From an uncultured Campylobacter sp. (GTDB taxonomy: Bacteria; Campylobacterota; Campylobacteria; Campylobacterales; Campylobacteraceae): 64,000 bases of DNA. The position numbers were made by a program, and so were the translations under genes. The DNA is taken from the NCBI RefSeq assembly GCF_938039205.1, contig NZ_CALHVM010000067.1, positions 1 through 64,000 of the forward strand, given 5' to 3'. Of this stretch, positions 51,150 to 61,312 are shown piece by piece (the stretch's first letter is position 1; each line of letters begins with the position of its first letter). Under the pieces are notes generated by a model. That model was not told where the DNA came from and made no database searches. It was given only the letters and a program-made list of their open reading frames with translations.

Positions 51150-53366
51150 ATGAGCGACATCGTCTATACTAGAACCGACGAATCACCGCTACTTGCTAGC
51201 TACTCGCTGTTTCCGATCCTGCAGGCGTTTTTGCGAGCGGGCGGCATAGAGATAGCCCAGGCCGACATAGGGCTGGCTGCGCGGATCATCGCCGCTTTTA
51301 GCGACAAGCTGCCGCCTGATCAACGCGTAAGCGATGATCTGGAGATGCTGCGAAATTTGACGCAAGAAAAGCGCGCAAATATCATCAAGCTGCCAAATAT
51401 CTCGGCAAGCTTGCCTCAGCTAAACGCCGCTATCACCGAGCTTTGCGCCAAAGGCTACGATCTGCCGCCATGCCTGTCCGAGCCAAAAACGCCGGAGGAA
51501 AAAGATGCGGCCGCTAGATACGCCAAAGTGCTAGGAAGCGCGGTAAATCCCGTGCTGCGCGAGGGCAACTCGGACCGCAGATGCGTCGGTGCGGTAAAAC
51601 GCTACGCCCGCGAAAATCCGTACAAAATCATCCCTTTTGAAAAAGATAGCAAGACCGAAGTCGCCTATATGAAGGGCGGAGATTTTTACTCATCCGAGCG
51701 CTCGGTTAGCTTTGAAACGGATGAAAATTTACGCGTGGAGTTTATCTCAAAAAGCGGCAAAAAACGCGTGCTAAAAGAAAATTTAACGGTAGAAAAAGGC
51801 GACATAATCGACGCTAGCTTTATGAGCGCAAGTAAGCTAGACGCCTTTATAAAAGAGCAAATCGCGGACGCGAAGGCAAAAAATTTGCTCTTTAGCGTGC
51901 ATCTAAAAGCTTCGATGATGAAAGTGAGCGATCCAGTGATTTTCGGGCATTTTGTGAAGATTTTTTTCGCGGAAGTTTTTGATGAGTTCGCAGACGAGCT
52001 AAAAAGCGTAAACGTCAGCGAAAACAACGGGCTAAAAGACCTTTTTGCCAGGATTTTAAATTTGCCTCAAGCTACGCAGGAAAAAATCAAAGCCAAATTT
52101 GATGAAATTTACGCAAAGAGGCCGAATTTAGCGATGGTAAACTCGGCCGCAGGCGTTACAAATTTACACGTTCCTAGCGACGTTATCATCGACGCCTCGA
52201 TGCCGGCGATGATAAAAAACGGCGGCAAAATGTGGGATAAAGAGGGCATAGCCAGGGAAACTAAAGCCGTGATACCGGATAAAACCTACGCTGTGGTTTA
52301 CGAAGCCGCGATTGCGGATATCAAGGCAAACGGCGCGCTAGATCCCGCTAAAATCGGCAGCGTCTCAAACGTAGGTCTAATGGCTAAAAAGGCCGAGGAG
52401 TACGGCAGTCACGATAAAACCTTTGTAATGAGCGAAGCGGGCGAGGCGCGCGTGCTAAACACCAAAGACGAAATTTTATTTAAATTTGAGCTAGAAAAGG
52501 GCGATATATTTAGGATGACGCAGGTTAAAGACGTCGCCGTGCGAAACTGGGTCGAGCTAGCGCTAAAACGCGCGAAAATCACGGGACAAAAGGCGATATT
52601 TTGGCTGGACAAAAACAGGGCTCACGACCGAGAAATCCTAAAAAAGGTAAGAGCGCAGCTAGCTAGCATGGATATGAGCGGGCTTGATATAGAGATATTG
52701 TCTCCTGCGACTGCTTGTAAAAAATCGCTTGAGATCATGAGGCGCGGCGAGGACTGCATCAGCGTCACGGGCAACGTCTTGCGCGACTATCTGACCGATC
52801 TTTTTCCGATCTTGGAGCTTGAAACCAGCGCCAAGATGCTCTCTATCGTGCCGCTACTAGAGGGCGGAAGTATCTTTGAAACGGGAGCCGGAGGCAGCGC
52901 GCCAAGACTCGCCGAACAGCTGCTGGAGCAAAATCACCTAAGCTGGGATAGTTTGGGCGAGTTTTTGGCTCTGGGCGCTAGTCTTGAGCAGTTAGCCGGC
53001 TTTAAGCAAAGCCCTGAGGCGCAAATTTTAGCAGATACGCTAAACGCGGCCGTAGAGCGCTATCTAAAAGAAAACAAAGTTCCGCGGTTTGAAGTGGGGC
53101 AGCTAGATACGCGCACGAGCCATTTTTATATCGCGCTTTACTGGGCGATCGAGCTTGCCGCTAGCGGTACGCAGCTGGGCGATAAATTTAAACTCGCCGC
53201 CCAAAATCTCGCGCAAAACGAGAGCGCGATCGTGGCCGAAATAAACGCGGCGCAAGGACAAAAGGTCGATATCAGCGGATACTATAAGCCGGATGATAAA
53301 AAGGCGAGCGCGGCGATGAAGCCGAGCGCGACGTTTAATCAAATTTTACAAAATCAAATTTTATAA
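51150..53366 (+). CDS. icd: Monomeric NADP-dependent isocitrate dehydrogenase
   Basis: TCA-cycle enzyme converting isocitrate to 2-oxoglutarate with NADPH. 738 residues, the size of the monomeric (IDH-II) class. Motifs include [18 protein letters not shown] at the N-terminus, [20 protein letters not shown], and [19 protein letters not shown]-like [10 protein letters not shown] and [27 protein letters not shown] precedes the ATG. mdh follows by 12 bases, the same order as in C. jejuni. Confidence 0.96.
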   Translation: MSDIVYTRTDESPLLASYSLFPILQAFLRAGGIEIAQADIGLAARIIAAFSDKLPPDQRVSDDLEMLRNLTQEKRANIIKLPNISASLPQLNAAITELCAKGYDLPPCLSEPKTPEEKDAAARYAKVLGSAVNPVLREGNSDRRCVGAVKRYARENPYKIIPFEKDSKTEVAYMKGGDFYSSERSVSFETDENLRVEFISKSGKKRVLKENLTVEKGDIIDASFMSASKLDAFIKEQIADAKAKNLLFSVHLKASMMKVSDPVIFGHFVKIFFAEVFDEFADELKSVNVSENNGLKDLFARILNLPQATQEKIKAKFDEIYAKRPNLAMVNSAAGVTNLHVPSDVIIDASMPAMIKNGGKMWDKEGIARETKAVIPDKTYAVVYEAAIADIKANGALDPAKIGSVSNVGLMAKKAEEYGSHDKTFVMSEAGEARVLNTKDEILFKFELEKGDIFRMTQVKDVAVRNWVELALKRAKITGQKAIFWLDKNRAHDREILKKVRAQLASMDMSGLDIEILSPATACKKSLEIMRRGEDCISVTGNVLRDYLTDLFPILELETSAKMLSIVPLLEGGSIFETGAGGSAPRLAEQLLEQNHLSWDSLGEFLALGASLEQLAGFKQSPEAQILADTLNAAVERYLKENKVPRFEVGQLDTRTSHFYIALYWAIELAASGTQLGDKFKLAAQNLAQNESAIVAEINAAQGQKVDISGYYKPDDKKASAAMKPSATFNQILQNQIL

Positions 53367-53378
53367 AAAAGGAAAAAA

Positions 53379-54266
53379 ATGAAAATTTCAGTTATCGGAG
53401 CCGGAAACGTAGGCGCGAGTGCGGCTAGCGCTATTTTGCTAAGAGGCATCGCAGACGATATTGCGCTAGTCGATATTTTTGGCGACGTGGCGCGCGCAAA
53501 GGCGATCGACCTATCTCAGAGCGCGGCGGTTTTCGGTCTGGATGTTAGCGTTGCCGGCGGGGATGATTTTGAGCTAGTTAAGGATAGTGACATCGTGGTC
53601 GTGACCGCCGGAAGCCCTAGAAAAGAGGGGCAGACTAGAGAAGATCTGCTGCTAAAAAACGCAGGCATCGTAAAAGGTACGGTGGAAAAAATCGCCAAAT
53701 TTGCCCCAAATAGCGTCATCATAAACGTAACAAATCCGCTTGACGCGCTCACGTATCTAGTCTATAAAACGAGCGGTTTTGATAAAAGTAGGATACTAGG
53801 TATGGCTGGCGAACTAGACTCTGCGCGCCTAAAATACGAGATATCTCAAAAAACTGGACTAAAAAACAGCGCATTTAGCGCGCATATCATAGGCTCTCAT
53901 AACGACGATATGGTGGCGCTACAAAGTAACGTGAGCGTGGATCTGGGCGGCGAATTTGACGCGGTAGCGCAGGAGGCAAAAACTGGCGGCGCAAAGATAG
54001 TTAAGCTACTTGGCACGTCGGCATACTACGCTCCGGGCGCGGCTGCGGCTAAAATGTGCGAGGCGATAAAAACCGGCAGCGAGCAGTGGCTAAGCTGCTG
54101 CGTGATAGAGGGCGAGTGCGCAGGCGGCAGACTCGTTAAGCTAGGCAATGGCGGCGTGCGCGAGATCAAGCAACCAAGCGCGGAGGAAAAAGCAGCGCTT
54201 GAAAAAGGCGAATCGCAAACGGCTGCAAATATCAAATTTCTAAAAGAAAGCGGGGTAATCGCGTAG
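53379..54266 (+). CDS. mdh: Malate dehydrogenase (LDH-like)
   Basis: NAD-dependent malate/oxaloacetate interconversion, 295 residues. Nucleotide site ISVIGAGNVGASAA, Asp in LVDIFGDVARAKA for NAD preference, substrate-loop arginines in GSPRKEGQTREDLL, INVTNPLDALTYL, and the catalytic pair in GELDSARLKYE with His in IIGSHNDDMVAL. The more usual GGHGD is GSHND here. AAAAGGAAAAAA precedes the ATG. The lipoprotein gene starts 3 bases after its stop. Confidence 0.93.
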   Translation: MKISVIGAGNVGASAASAILLRGIADDIALVDIFGDVARAKAIDLSQSAAVFGLDVSVAGGDDFELVKDSDIVVVTAGSPRKEGQTREDLLLKNAGIVKGTVEKIAKFAPNSVIINVTNPLDALTYLVYKTSGFDKSRILGMAGELDSARLKYEISQKTGLKNSAFSAHIIGSHNDDMVALQSNVSVDLGGEFDAVAQEAKTGGAKIVKLLGTSAYYAPGAAAAKMCEAIKTGSEQWLSCCVIEGECAGGRLVKLGNGGVREIKQPSAEEKAALEKGESQTAANIKFLKESGVIA

Positions 54267-54269
54267 CCG

Positions 54270-54992
54270 ATGCTTGTAAATTATAAAATTAAAATTTACG
54301 CCCTGTTTTTAGCGGCTTTTATGTCGGGGTGCGCTAACGTTTCGTCAGGCACTCCCAAAAATACGATGTTAACGAAGCAAAGTAAAACCCAAGCTACTAC
54401 TTCGCTAGAAAAGGATAAAATCCAAAATTGGGGAAGCAAGACATTTCATGGTAAAACCGGCGACCGACTCGACGCAAAAGAAACGGCCCTGCTAAATCTC
54501 CTGCAAGGATATATAGGTAAAAGAGACGGCGGCGACTGCTCGGGCTTTGTGACGCTTATAAATAAAAAATTTAATCGAGACTTTTTTGACGAAAAAGAGC
54601 TTGATAAATTTTACACCAAGCACGGTCTAAAAAGCGAGGCTATGTTTAAGCTTTACGAGAGTAAAAATCTGATCGCCTTTGACGATCCGAAGGTTGGAGA
54701 TTTAGTATTTTTCAACAACACGACTAGAAGCACGAAAAATAACAAAAAAGCAAAAATCGTCACTCATGTAGGCATAGTAAGTAGCGTAGAAAAAGATGGC
54801 ACGGTTGGCTTTACGCATAACTCGAGAGGCAAAAATGCGGTGGATTTTATGAATCTAAAAAATAAAAACACGCGTAAAAAAGGCAACAAAGAGCTAAACT
54901 CCTATGTCGTATCTTGCAAAAATAACAATACGTCGTGTCTTGCGTCAAATAGATTTGCGGGATTTGGCAAAGCCAGCGTAAGGAGAAACTAA
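54270..54992 (+). CDS. NlpC/P60- or CHAP-like lipoprotein
   Basis: 240 residues. A lipoprotein signal ends in AAFMSGCAN with Cys21 as lipid anchor. The catalytic fold has YIGKRDGGDCSGFVTLINKKF (Cys90), KVGDLVFFNN and IVTHVGIVSSV (His166), then FTHNSRG with a possible third residue. This fits a Cys-His papain-like peptidoglycan hydrolase or amidase acting outside the inner membrane. Composition is lysine- and asparagine-rich and AT-richer than mdh. It stands where C. jejuni has sucCD between mdh and oorD. Confidence 0.75.
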   Translation: MLVNYKIKIYALFLAAFMSGCANVSSGTPKNTMLTKQSKTQATTSLEKDKIQNWGSKTFHGKTGDRLDAKETALLNLLQGYIGKRDGGDCSGFVTLINKKFNRDFFDEKELDKFYTKHGLKSEAMFKLYESKNLIAFDDPKVGDLVFFNNTTRSTKNNKKAKIVTHVGIVSSVEKDGTVGFTHNSRGKNAVDFMNLKNKNTRKKGNKELNSYVVSCKNNNTSCLASNRFAGFGKASVRRN

Positions 54993-55027
54993 GTTTAACC
55001 GATTTTTGCTTATCGCTTCAAATTTAC

Positions 55028-55073
55028 CGCCGTATCCGTATAAATTCGTCATCAAATTTACGGATCAGCGGCG
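55028..55073 (+). terminator. Imperfect hairpin after the lipoprotein gene
   Basis: CGCCGTATCCGTA (about 55028-55040) pairs with TACGGATCAGCGGCG (55059-55073) with a small bulge; AT-rich DNA follows but no clear T-run. It may end the icd-mdh-lipoprotein transcript. The rest of the 283-base spacer holds AAATTT words and a TATAAA box at 55235-55240 before oorD. Confidence 0.4.
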
Positions 55074-55275
55074 ATAAATTTGACTTCTAAAATTACTCTA
55101 TGCCAAATTTACAGCAATATCCCCAAAAATCACAAAACATCCGCGCTGACGTTTCAAATTTGCTCGCTTTTATGCAAAAAATCTTCAAATTTTACTCTAC
55201 CGCACGCTTTAAATACCAAATTTAACTTAAATGCTATAAAATTATCGTTACTAGTTAAATTTGATAAGGAAAAAT

Positions 55276-55587
55276 ATGCTGATACGAAACGGCGTCCCCG
55301 TCTGGGTCGATATCTCGCGCTGCAAAGCGTGCGATATCTGCGTGAGCCGCTGTCCTGCGGGCGTGCTGGCGATGACCGTAGAGCCGCGCGCTGTCCTAGG
55401 TAAAACGATCGAAGTGGTGCATCCGGAGGCCTGTATCGGGTGCCGCGAGTGCGAGCTGCACTGCCCCGATTTTGCGATTTACGTAGCGGAGAAGGGGTTT
55501 AAATTCGCCAAACTAACCGCCGAAAGTAAAGAGCGCGCTACCGCCGTAAAAGAGAATAAATTTGAAAAATTAGAGGCGGAGCAATGA
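55276..55587 (+). CDS. oorD: 2-oxoglutarate:acceptor oxidoreductase, ferredoxin-like subunit
   Basis: Electron-carrying delta subunit with two 4Fe4S motifs: CKACDICVSRCPAGVL and CIGCRECELHCPDFAI. 103 residues from the ATG at 55276 with AAGGAAAAAT upstream; a TTG at 55261 is in frame but has no RBS. The C-terminal 30 residues are charged. Overlaps oorA by ATGA. The complex oxidises 2-oxoglutarate to succinyl-CoA with a low-potential acceptor. Confidence 0.94.
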   Translation: MLIRNGVPVWVDISRCKACDICVSRCPAGVLAMTVEPRAVLGKTIEVVHPEACIGCRECELHCPDFAIYVAEKGFKFAKLTAESKERATAVKENKFEKLEAEQ

Positions 55588-56744
55588 GCGAGTTTTTAAA
55601 TAATAACGGCGGCAAAAGAGAAATCATCGCTAGCGGTAATGAGCTGGTCGCGCTTGCGGCGGTGGAGTGCGGGTGCAACTTTTTCGGCGGTTATCCGATC
55701 ACGCCAAGCAGCGAGATCGCGCACGAGTTAAGTGTGCTGCTGCCAAAGCACGGCGGTAAATTTATCCAGATGGAGGACGAGATCGCGGGCATCTCGGTGG
55801 CGCTTGGAGCCTCGATGAGCGGGGCAAAGGCGATGACTGCAAGCTCGGGTCCCGGTATCTCGCTAAAGGCCGAGCAGATCGGGCTCGGCTTTATCGCGGA
55901 GGTGCCGCTGGTGATCGTAAACGTCATGCGCGGCGGGCCTAGTACGGGTTTGCCTACCCGCGTGGCGCAGGGCGATCTACTGCAGGCGAAAAACCCGACT
56001 CACGGCGACGTAAACAGCATCGTTATCGCGCCCTCAAGCCTAGAGGAGTGCTATACGCAGACCGTTCGCGCGTTTAATCTCGCCGAGCGGTTCATGACGC
56101 CCGTGTTTTTGTTGCTGGATGAGACGATCGGACACATGCATGCAAAGGCCGTGCTGCCGCAGATCGGCGAGCTAGAGATCTACTCGCGCAGGCAGTTTGA
56201 GGGTGACCCTGCGGACTACCGCCCATACAAAGCAGCTCCCGACGAACCGGCTACGCTAAATAAATTTTTCGGCGGTTACCGCTATCACATTACGGGCCTA
56301 CATCACGGCGAGACGGGCTTTCCAACTGAAGACGGCGCTGTCGTGGACTACAACATCAAGCGCCTTTTTAACAAAATAAATGCGCACGCGCACGAGCTTG
56401 AGCTTTGGGAGGAGTTTATGCTTGAGGACGCGGATATTTGCATTATAGCATTTGGCTCCGTGGCTCGCGCAGCAAAGGAAGCGGTGCTAAATTTACGCGA
56501 AAAAAGCATAAAAGTAGGGCTTTTTAAACCTATCACACTATTTCCGACGCCAAGTGCGAAACTACGAGAAATCTCGGCTAAATTTAGCAAAATTTTGATC
56601 TGCGAGTTAAATTTGGGCCAGTATACGGGAGAGATAATCAAAGTCACGCTAAGAGATGACTTTAAAACGCTGCTAAAAGCCAACGGTCGTCCGATCAGCC
56701 CGCAAGAAATCGCGCAAAAAATAGGAGAATTCGATGGCATTTAA
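55584..56744 (+). CDS. oorA: 2-oxoglutarate:acceptor oxidoreductase, alpha subunit
   Basis: 386 residues. Pyrimidine-domain signatures are GNELVALAAVECGCNFFGGYPITPSSEIAHELS, QMEDEIAGISVALGASMSGAKAMTASSGPG and VNVMRGGPSTGLPTR. It contributes the TPP pyrimidine site and substrate binding. Transketolase C-like motif near IIAFGSVARAAKEAV. The end overlaps oorB by 11 bases. OorDABC replaces the NAD-linked 2-oxoglutarate dehydrogenase in Campylobacter. Confidence 0.96.
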   Translation: MSEFLNNNGGKREIIASGNELVALAAVECGCNFFGGYPITPSSEIAHELSVLLPKHGGKFIQMEDEIAGISVALGASMSGAKAMTASSGPGISLKAEQIGLGFIAEVPLVIVNVMRGGPSTGLPTRVAQGDLLQAKNPTHGDVNSIVIAPSSLEECYTQTVRAFNLAERFMTPVFLLLDETIGHMHAKAVLPQIGELEIYSRRQFEGDPADYRPYKAAPDEPATLNKFFGGYRYHITGLHHGETGFPTEDGAVVDYNIKRLFNKINAHAHELELWEEFMLEDADICIIAFGSVARAAKEAVLNLREKSIKVGLFKPITLFPTPSAKLREISAKFSKILICELNLGQYTGEIIKVTLRDDFKTLLKANGRPISPQEIAQKIGEFDGI

Positions 56745-57579
56745 CTACGACAACTACCTACGCACGGACAAAATGCCGACTCTGTGGTGCTGGGGCTGCG
56801 GCGACGGTGTGATACTAAAGGCGCTAATCCGCGCGATCGACAAGCTTGGCTGGGATATGAACGACGTATGCGTGGTTTCGGGCATCGGCTGCTCGGGGCG
56901 CTTTAGCTCATATATCAACTGCAACACCGTCCACACCACGCACGGGCGCGCGATCGCCTATGCTACGGGTATCAAGCTAGCAAACCCGGACAAACACGTC
57001 ATCGTGGTAACCGGCGACGGCGACGGACTCGCAATAGGGGGCAATCACACGATCCACGGATGCCGCAGAAATATAAATTTAAACCACGTTTTGATAAATA
57101 ACTTCATATACGGGCTAACGAACTCCCAAACCAGTCCGACCACGCCGACGGGTTTTTGGACGGTGACGGCGCAGTACGGCAATGTCGATCCGAATTTCGA
57201 CGCGTGCAAGCTCGCGACCGCAGCAGGAGCGACCTTTGTAGCGCGCAGCAGCGTGATAGAGCCGGCGAAGCTGGAAAAGATATTTGCCGAGGGCTTCGAG
57301 CACGACGGGTATAGCTTTTTTGACGTATTTTCAAACTGTCACATAAACCTGGGCCGCAAAAACAAAATGAGCCAAGCTACGCAGATGCTAGAGTGGATAG
57401 ACGGTCGCACGGTAAGCAAGGCTAAATTTGACGCGATGAGCGAGGATGAGCGAGAGGGTAAATTTCCTCTCGGAGTACTGCATAAAGATGAGTCGCGCAT
57501 GGAGTACACCAAGGCCTACGACATGGTGATAAAAGCCGCTAGAGACGGCGAAAAAATCGATTTTGGAGCGCTAAAATGA
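56734..57579 (+). CDS. oorB: 2-oxoglutarate:acceptor oxidoreductase, beta (TPP) subunit
   Basis: 281 residues binding thiamine diphosphate and an FeS cluster. CWGCGDGVILKALIRA and GIGCSGRFSSYINCNTVH supply cluster cysteines. The TPP-Mg motif is VVTGDGDGLAIGGNHTIHGCRRNINLN, with NNFIYGLTNSQTSPTTP next. Four bases overlap oorC. Confidence 0.96.
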   Translation: MAFNYDNYLRTDKMPTLWCWGCGDGVILKALIRAIDKLGWDMNDVCVVSGIGCSGRFSSYINCNTVHTTHGRAIAYATGIKLANPDKHVIVVTGDGDGLAIGGNHTIHGCRRNINLNHVLINNFIYGLTNSQTSPTTPTGFWTVTAQYGNVDPNFDACKLATAAGATFVARSSVIEPAKLEKIFAEGFEHDGYSFFDVFSNCHINLGRKNKMSQATQMLEWIDGRTVSKAKFDAMSEDEREGKFPLGVLHKDESRMEYTKAYDMVIKAARDGEKIDFGALK

Positions 57580-58136
57580 AAAGGCAGTTAAGATTTGTCG
57601 GAGTGGGCGGACAGGGCGTGATACTGGCCGGCGAAATTTTAGCCGCGGCCAAGATCGAGGAGGGCGGATACGGCGTCAAGGCCTCGACCTACACCTCGCA
57701 GGTACGCGGCGGGCCGACGAAGGTCGATATTATTTTGAGCGAGCGCGAGATATTTTACCCGTACGCAAACGAGGGCGAGATCGAGTTCATGCTCGCTACC
57801 GCGCAGGTTAGCTTCGAGCAGTTTAAAGACGGCGTGAGAGAGGGCGGCATCATCGTCGTGGAGCCAAATTTGGTACACGCTAGCGACGAGGATAAAAAAC
57901 GGTGGAAGATCTACGAAATACCCATTATCTCCATCGCTAAAGACGAAGTGGGCAACGTAATAACCCAAAGCGTCGTCGCGCTCGCAGTCGCCGTGCAGAT
58001 GAGCGGCTGTCTGGATACCGAGCTAGTTAAACGCGTAATGCTCTCAAAAGTGCCTAAAAAAGTCTACGCCGAGAACGAAAAAGCCTACGAGCTGGGGCTC
58101 AAATACGCTAAAATTTGCATAGAAAACGGCAAATAA
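57576..58136 (+). CDS. oorC: 2-oxoglutarate:acceptor oxidoreductase, gamma subunit
   Basis: 186 residues. The gamma-domain start is RFVGVGGQGVILAGEILA with KASTYTSQVRGGPTKVDIILS, which forms the CoA-side face of the complex. Last gene of oorDABC. Confidence 0.95.
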   Translation: MKRQLRFVGVGGQGVILAGEILAAAKIEEGGYGVKASTYTSQVRGGPTKVDIILSEREIFYPYANEGEIEFMLATAQVSFEQFKDGVREGGIIVVEPNLVHASDEDKKRWKIYEIPIISIAKDEVGNVITQSVVALAVAVQMSGCLDTELVKRVMLSKVPKKVYAENEKAYELGLKYAKICIENGK

Positions 58137-58176
58137 AAGCGTGATTTGAAATAAGATAAATTAAGTATCATTTCGT

Positions 58177-58182
58177 TATAAT
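58177..58182 (+). promoter_or_regulatory. -10 box of the flavodoxin gene
   Basis: TATAAT 37 bases ahead of the flavodoxin ATG, in an AT-rich gap after oorC. AAGGAG at 58208-58213 is the ribosome site. The flavodoxin thus has its own promoter as well as possible readthrough from oor. Confidence 0.55.
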
Positions 58183-58218
58183 TCAGACATTAATTTATCT
58201 AATTTTAAGGAGAACACA

Positions 58219-58710
58219 ATGAGCATTGGGATTTTTTACACGACGACAAAGGGGCACACAAAGAGCGCGTGCGAGTATCTAGCGGGCAAAATAGGAGCAC
58301 AGCTAGTTGATGTAAAGAGCGCTGGGGCGGAGGATTTTGCTAAATTTGACGTTATCATCGTGGCGGCACCTAGCTACGGCGACGGCGAGTTGCAGTTTGA
58401 TTGGGCGGAGAAACTGCCGCTTTTAAAAGCGGGAAGCAAAGGCAAAAAAGCCGCCATCGTAGCCGTGGGTAATCAAGCCAACCATCCGCAAACTCTTTTT
58501 AGCGGCGCGGTGGATTTCCTGCCGTATCTAAAAGATGCGCAAATCTTTGGCGCTAGCGACGTGGACGGATATAAATTTAACCACTCTGCGTTTTTCATTA
58601 ACGGTAAATTCGCAGGCCTAGCTCTAGACGTCAAGGGCGATGAAAACTACGCAAAACGCATCGACAAATGGGTCGAGGAAAATAAGCCTACTATCTTAAA
58701 TTTATTCTGA
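58219..58710 (+). CDS. fldA: Flavodoxin
   Basis: 163-residue FMN electron carrier. The phosphate loop is YTTTKGHTKSA near residues 8-18, unlike the common TxTGxT. The FMN-flanking loop APSYGDGELQFDWAEKLPLL and C-terminal SDVDGYKFNHSAFFINGKFAGLALDVKGDENY are typical of bacterial long-chain flavodoxins. In C. jejuni a flavodoxin takes electrons from OOR and pyruvate oxidoreductase; adjacency to oorC supports the same role here. Confidence 0.88.
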   Translation: MSIGIFYTTTKGHTKSACEYLAGKIGAQLVDVKSAGAEDFAKFDVIIVAAPSYGDGELQFDWAEKLPLLKAGSKGKKAAIVAVGNQANHPQTLFSGAVDFLPYLKDAQIFGASDVDGYKFNHSAFFINGKFAGLALDVKGDENYAKRIDKWVEENKPTILNLF

Positions 58711-58718
58711 TTTTCTTG

Positions 58719-58752
58719 CCGCCTTGCCTAAAACGGACAAGGCGGATTTTTT
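58719..58752 (+). terminator. Intrinsic terminator of the flavodoxin gene
   Basis: CCGCCTTG (58719-58726) pairs with CAAGGCGG (58738-58745), followed by ATTTTTTAT. It begins 8 bases after the stop. Confidence 0.8.
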
Positions 58753-59112
58753 ATACTTGATGCAGCAACGGCGGCATAGTTTGCACTCCCCCTCTTTTTT
58801 GTCTGATTTCAGTTTGCGTATAAATTTAACTTGCAGTAACGGCAAAATAACGCCTGGTACGGTAAAATCCCAAATAAGCTCAAACGGTGCAAACGGGCTA
58901 TTTTGCAAAAAAAACAAAAAACTCGTATGCGTTAAATTTGCTCGATATTTTTAAATTTAGATTTTATGTAAGCAAGTAAATTTAACCTTTAACCGTGTTG
59001 CCGCATCCTAAAATCCAGCTAAATTTAGGCGGTAAAAGCTCGGTATATTTTTCGCATTTATAACGGTTAATTCAAAATTAAAAGCTTATAAATTTAAAGA
59101 GTAATAAAAACT
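58753..59112. other. 360-base spacer, no gene
   Basis: Between the flavodoxin terminator and the terminator of the opposing pseudogene I see no gene or RNA. The stretch is AT-rich with several AAATTT words. Short frames in it look random. Confidence 0.5.
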
Positions 59113-59128
59113 GGGCCAAATTTAGCCC
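59113..59128 (-). terminator. Terminator of the DUF4214 pseudogene
   Basis: Read leftward, GGGCTAAATTTGGCCC forms a compact stem around the AAATTT word and is followed by AGTTTTTATT. It lies 16 bases past the last stop codon. Confidence 0.6.
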
Positions 59129-59143
59129 CTTTTAGTTTTAAGT

Positions 59144-60187
59144 TTAGCTTAACGTTGTGTACCCGCCGTCTACGTCGCTAAATCCTGCACCGTAAGCTAC
59201 GCCGGAGATTTTGACTAGAGTGTCGCTGCCTTCTTGATAGCCTTCCACGCCGTCTGTATTTAGCGCCAGATATACATTAAATTTATCCGCTCCTACGTTT
59301 TCTGAGAAATAAGCGCCTTCGCCGTTTTTCAAATTTGCTAGCTTTTCCGTCAAATTTGACGAATCCGTGCCGTCTGCCGCTTTTGAAATTTTATTGATAT
59401 TTTCAGGCAGTTTGATTTTTTCTTTCTTGGATATTTTCATCATACCCGTGCCCGATTCTATCGATATCCCTTTTTGATCCGGATTTTGGGCGATAGTTTC
59501 TTTGAGATCAAATTCCTCTTTGCTCAAAAACGATCCGTTATTTCCCTGGGCTTTTGAGATGAGAGTTATTTTATCCGAGTTTATATTTTCATAGATTTTA
59601 AACGTCGTTTGCGTATCTCCGATCTGGGCTACGGCTTTTTTATCTAGCGCTTTGTCGGTTATAGTCGCAGTACCTTTAAGTCCTTTTGTTACCTCGCTTA
59701 ACGGGCTTAGATCCCAGGGCTTAGATAAATCCATCGTAAGTGGCGATTTTGTCGTTAGCATCGAAGCGTCGTTATCTGAGCTAACGTCAAATTTTACCGT
59801 TTTATTGGCATATTCTGCGCTTGTTATTGTAGCCGATTTTATCTGTTCGTTTTCGTAGGCTACGTCTACGGTTTTGTCGTTTTGACTGTACGAAGTGTCT
59901 TGCAATACCTGCTTTATTAGCTTATTAGAATCGTCGTAGGTTTTTGTGACGGTTTGGATGACTCTTCCGCCTTCATTATTGCTTAGGGCTTTTACGATCT
60001 CGACGTTTGGAGTAGATTTGTCTATCTCGTAGACCTTTGCTCTAGTTTGCCAACCGGTCGTATTTAGCACCTTTTCGTTTTTATCAAAAAATACTCCTTG
60101 TGCAAATTTAAACCCGCTATTTTCGTCTTGCGCCCTTTCAAAGACTATTTGGTATGTCTTGTTAGCCACCGTATCTTCATATTCCCA
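59144..60187 (-). repeat. Tandem module 2 of the surface-protein gene
   Basis: Starts at WEYEDTVANKTYQIVFE and ends at the gene's C-terminus. It repeats module 1 with a period of about 1125 bases: VTDSALDTKWTADIG versus ITDKALDKKAVAQIG, ALNTDGVEGYQ twice, and KFNAYMALNTDG versus KFNVYLALNTDG. Similarity is protein-level and moderate, so the duplication is old. Confidence 0.7.
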
Positions 60188-61312
60188 GATTTTAGATTTT
60201 CCGTCTATTACGTCTTTAGCTGCGGCATTTTCGAAGCTAGACGGATTAGGAACGGTAAAATCAGGCGTTAATTTCTTATAAATCGAAGTTGCGCCTTCTT
60301 TTATCTCTGTAAAGTAGCTTCTGGATTCGACATCTTTTACCTCTATCAAGGTATCACTATCCTTTTGATAGCCCTCTACGCCGTCGGTATTTAGCGCCAT
60401 ATAGGCATTAAATTTATCTTCTCCTACGTTTTGCAAGAAGTACTGCGCCTTACCGACTCCGAGCGTAGATAGTTTTTCCTCGATATTTTGCAGATTTACG
60501 CCCTCTTGCGCTCTTGTTAGCTCGGTGATATTTGATGGAAGCGTGATTTTATCTTGAGCATTGTCTAGTACCGCCATTTTTGCGCCGTTTGATAGATTGT
60601 TCGTGTCGGCGTTGATGCTTATTTTTTTCAAATTTGCATTTTCTTGTAGGGTCTGGGCTATATCGAAAGTATCGACTCAGTAGCTACTATTGACCGTATA
60701 TGCAGCCTTTGACACTAGCGTCACGTCATCCGAGAATCATCCGTCGTATGCTCGGTAGACTACCTCGTCTTTTCCGATATCGGCGGTCCATTTCGTATCT
60801 AGCGCGCTATCTGTTACCGTGACTTTACCTTTGTAGTTGAAATTTGGCGCAAGAGGGTTTAAGTGTTCTGGTGAGCTTGCGTTTAGATACAACTTGCCTT
60901 TGTAGTCCAGATTTTCGCTATCTTTGCTGATCTCAAAGTTTATGTCGGTTTTTGCGTATTTTGGATCTGTTTTGCTAGCATAGCTTAGCTTGCCGTCCTC
61001 GTAGGTTAGAGCGAGTTTTTGTCCGTCGCTTCTTTCTAATATTTTTTCTTCCAGTACGCCTTTGTCGTCAAATTTATCTCTAGTGGCGTCGCCTGTTTTT
61101 GAGACGCTAGGCGTGTATTCTTCGGTTACTTTGTAGCCGTCTTTTTCGTAAATTTTATAGGCTTTGATTTTGTAGTCCTTGATTATATTTTCGCCGTTAT
61201 AAAATTTACCGTCAGGCATATCGACTTTTATATCGGAGTTTTCGGGCTGAGCGTCTCTTTTGCCAAATTCTATCCTATACGTTACGCCCGTCGTGTCGTT
61301 TGTGTATTCCCA
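60188..61312 (-). repeat. Tandem module 1 of the surface-protein gene
   Basis: Starts WEYTNDTTGVTYRIEFG and contains both TGA lesions. About 375 codons, matching module 2 in order of motifs (WEY start, KVYEI/KAYKIYE, TDSALD, LVSKA, KITLPSNI, ALNTDGVEGYQ). Confidence 0.7.

Noticed and set aside
55080..55275. Possible gene in the spacer before oorD
   Set aside because: The open frame has low-complexity sequence, no RBS, and runs into oorD in the wrong frame.
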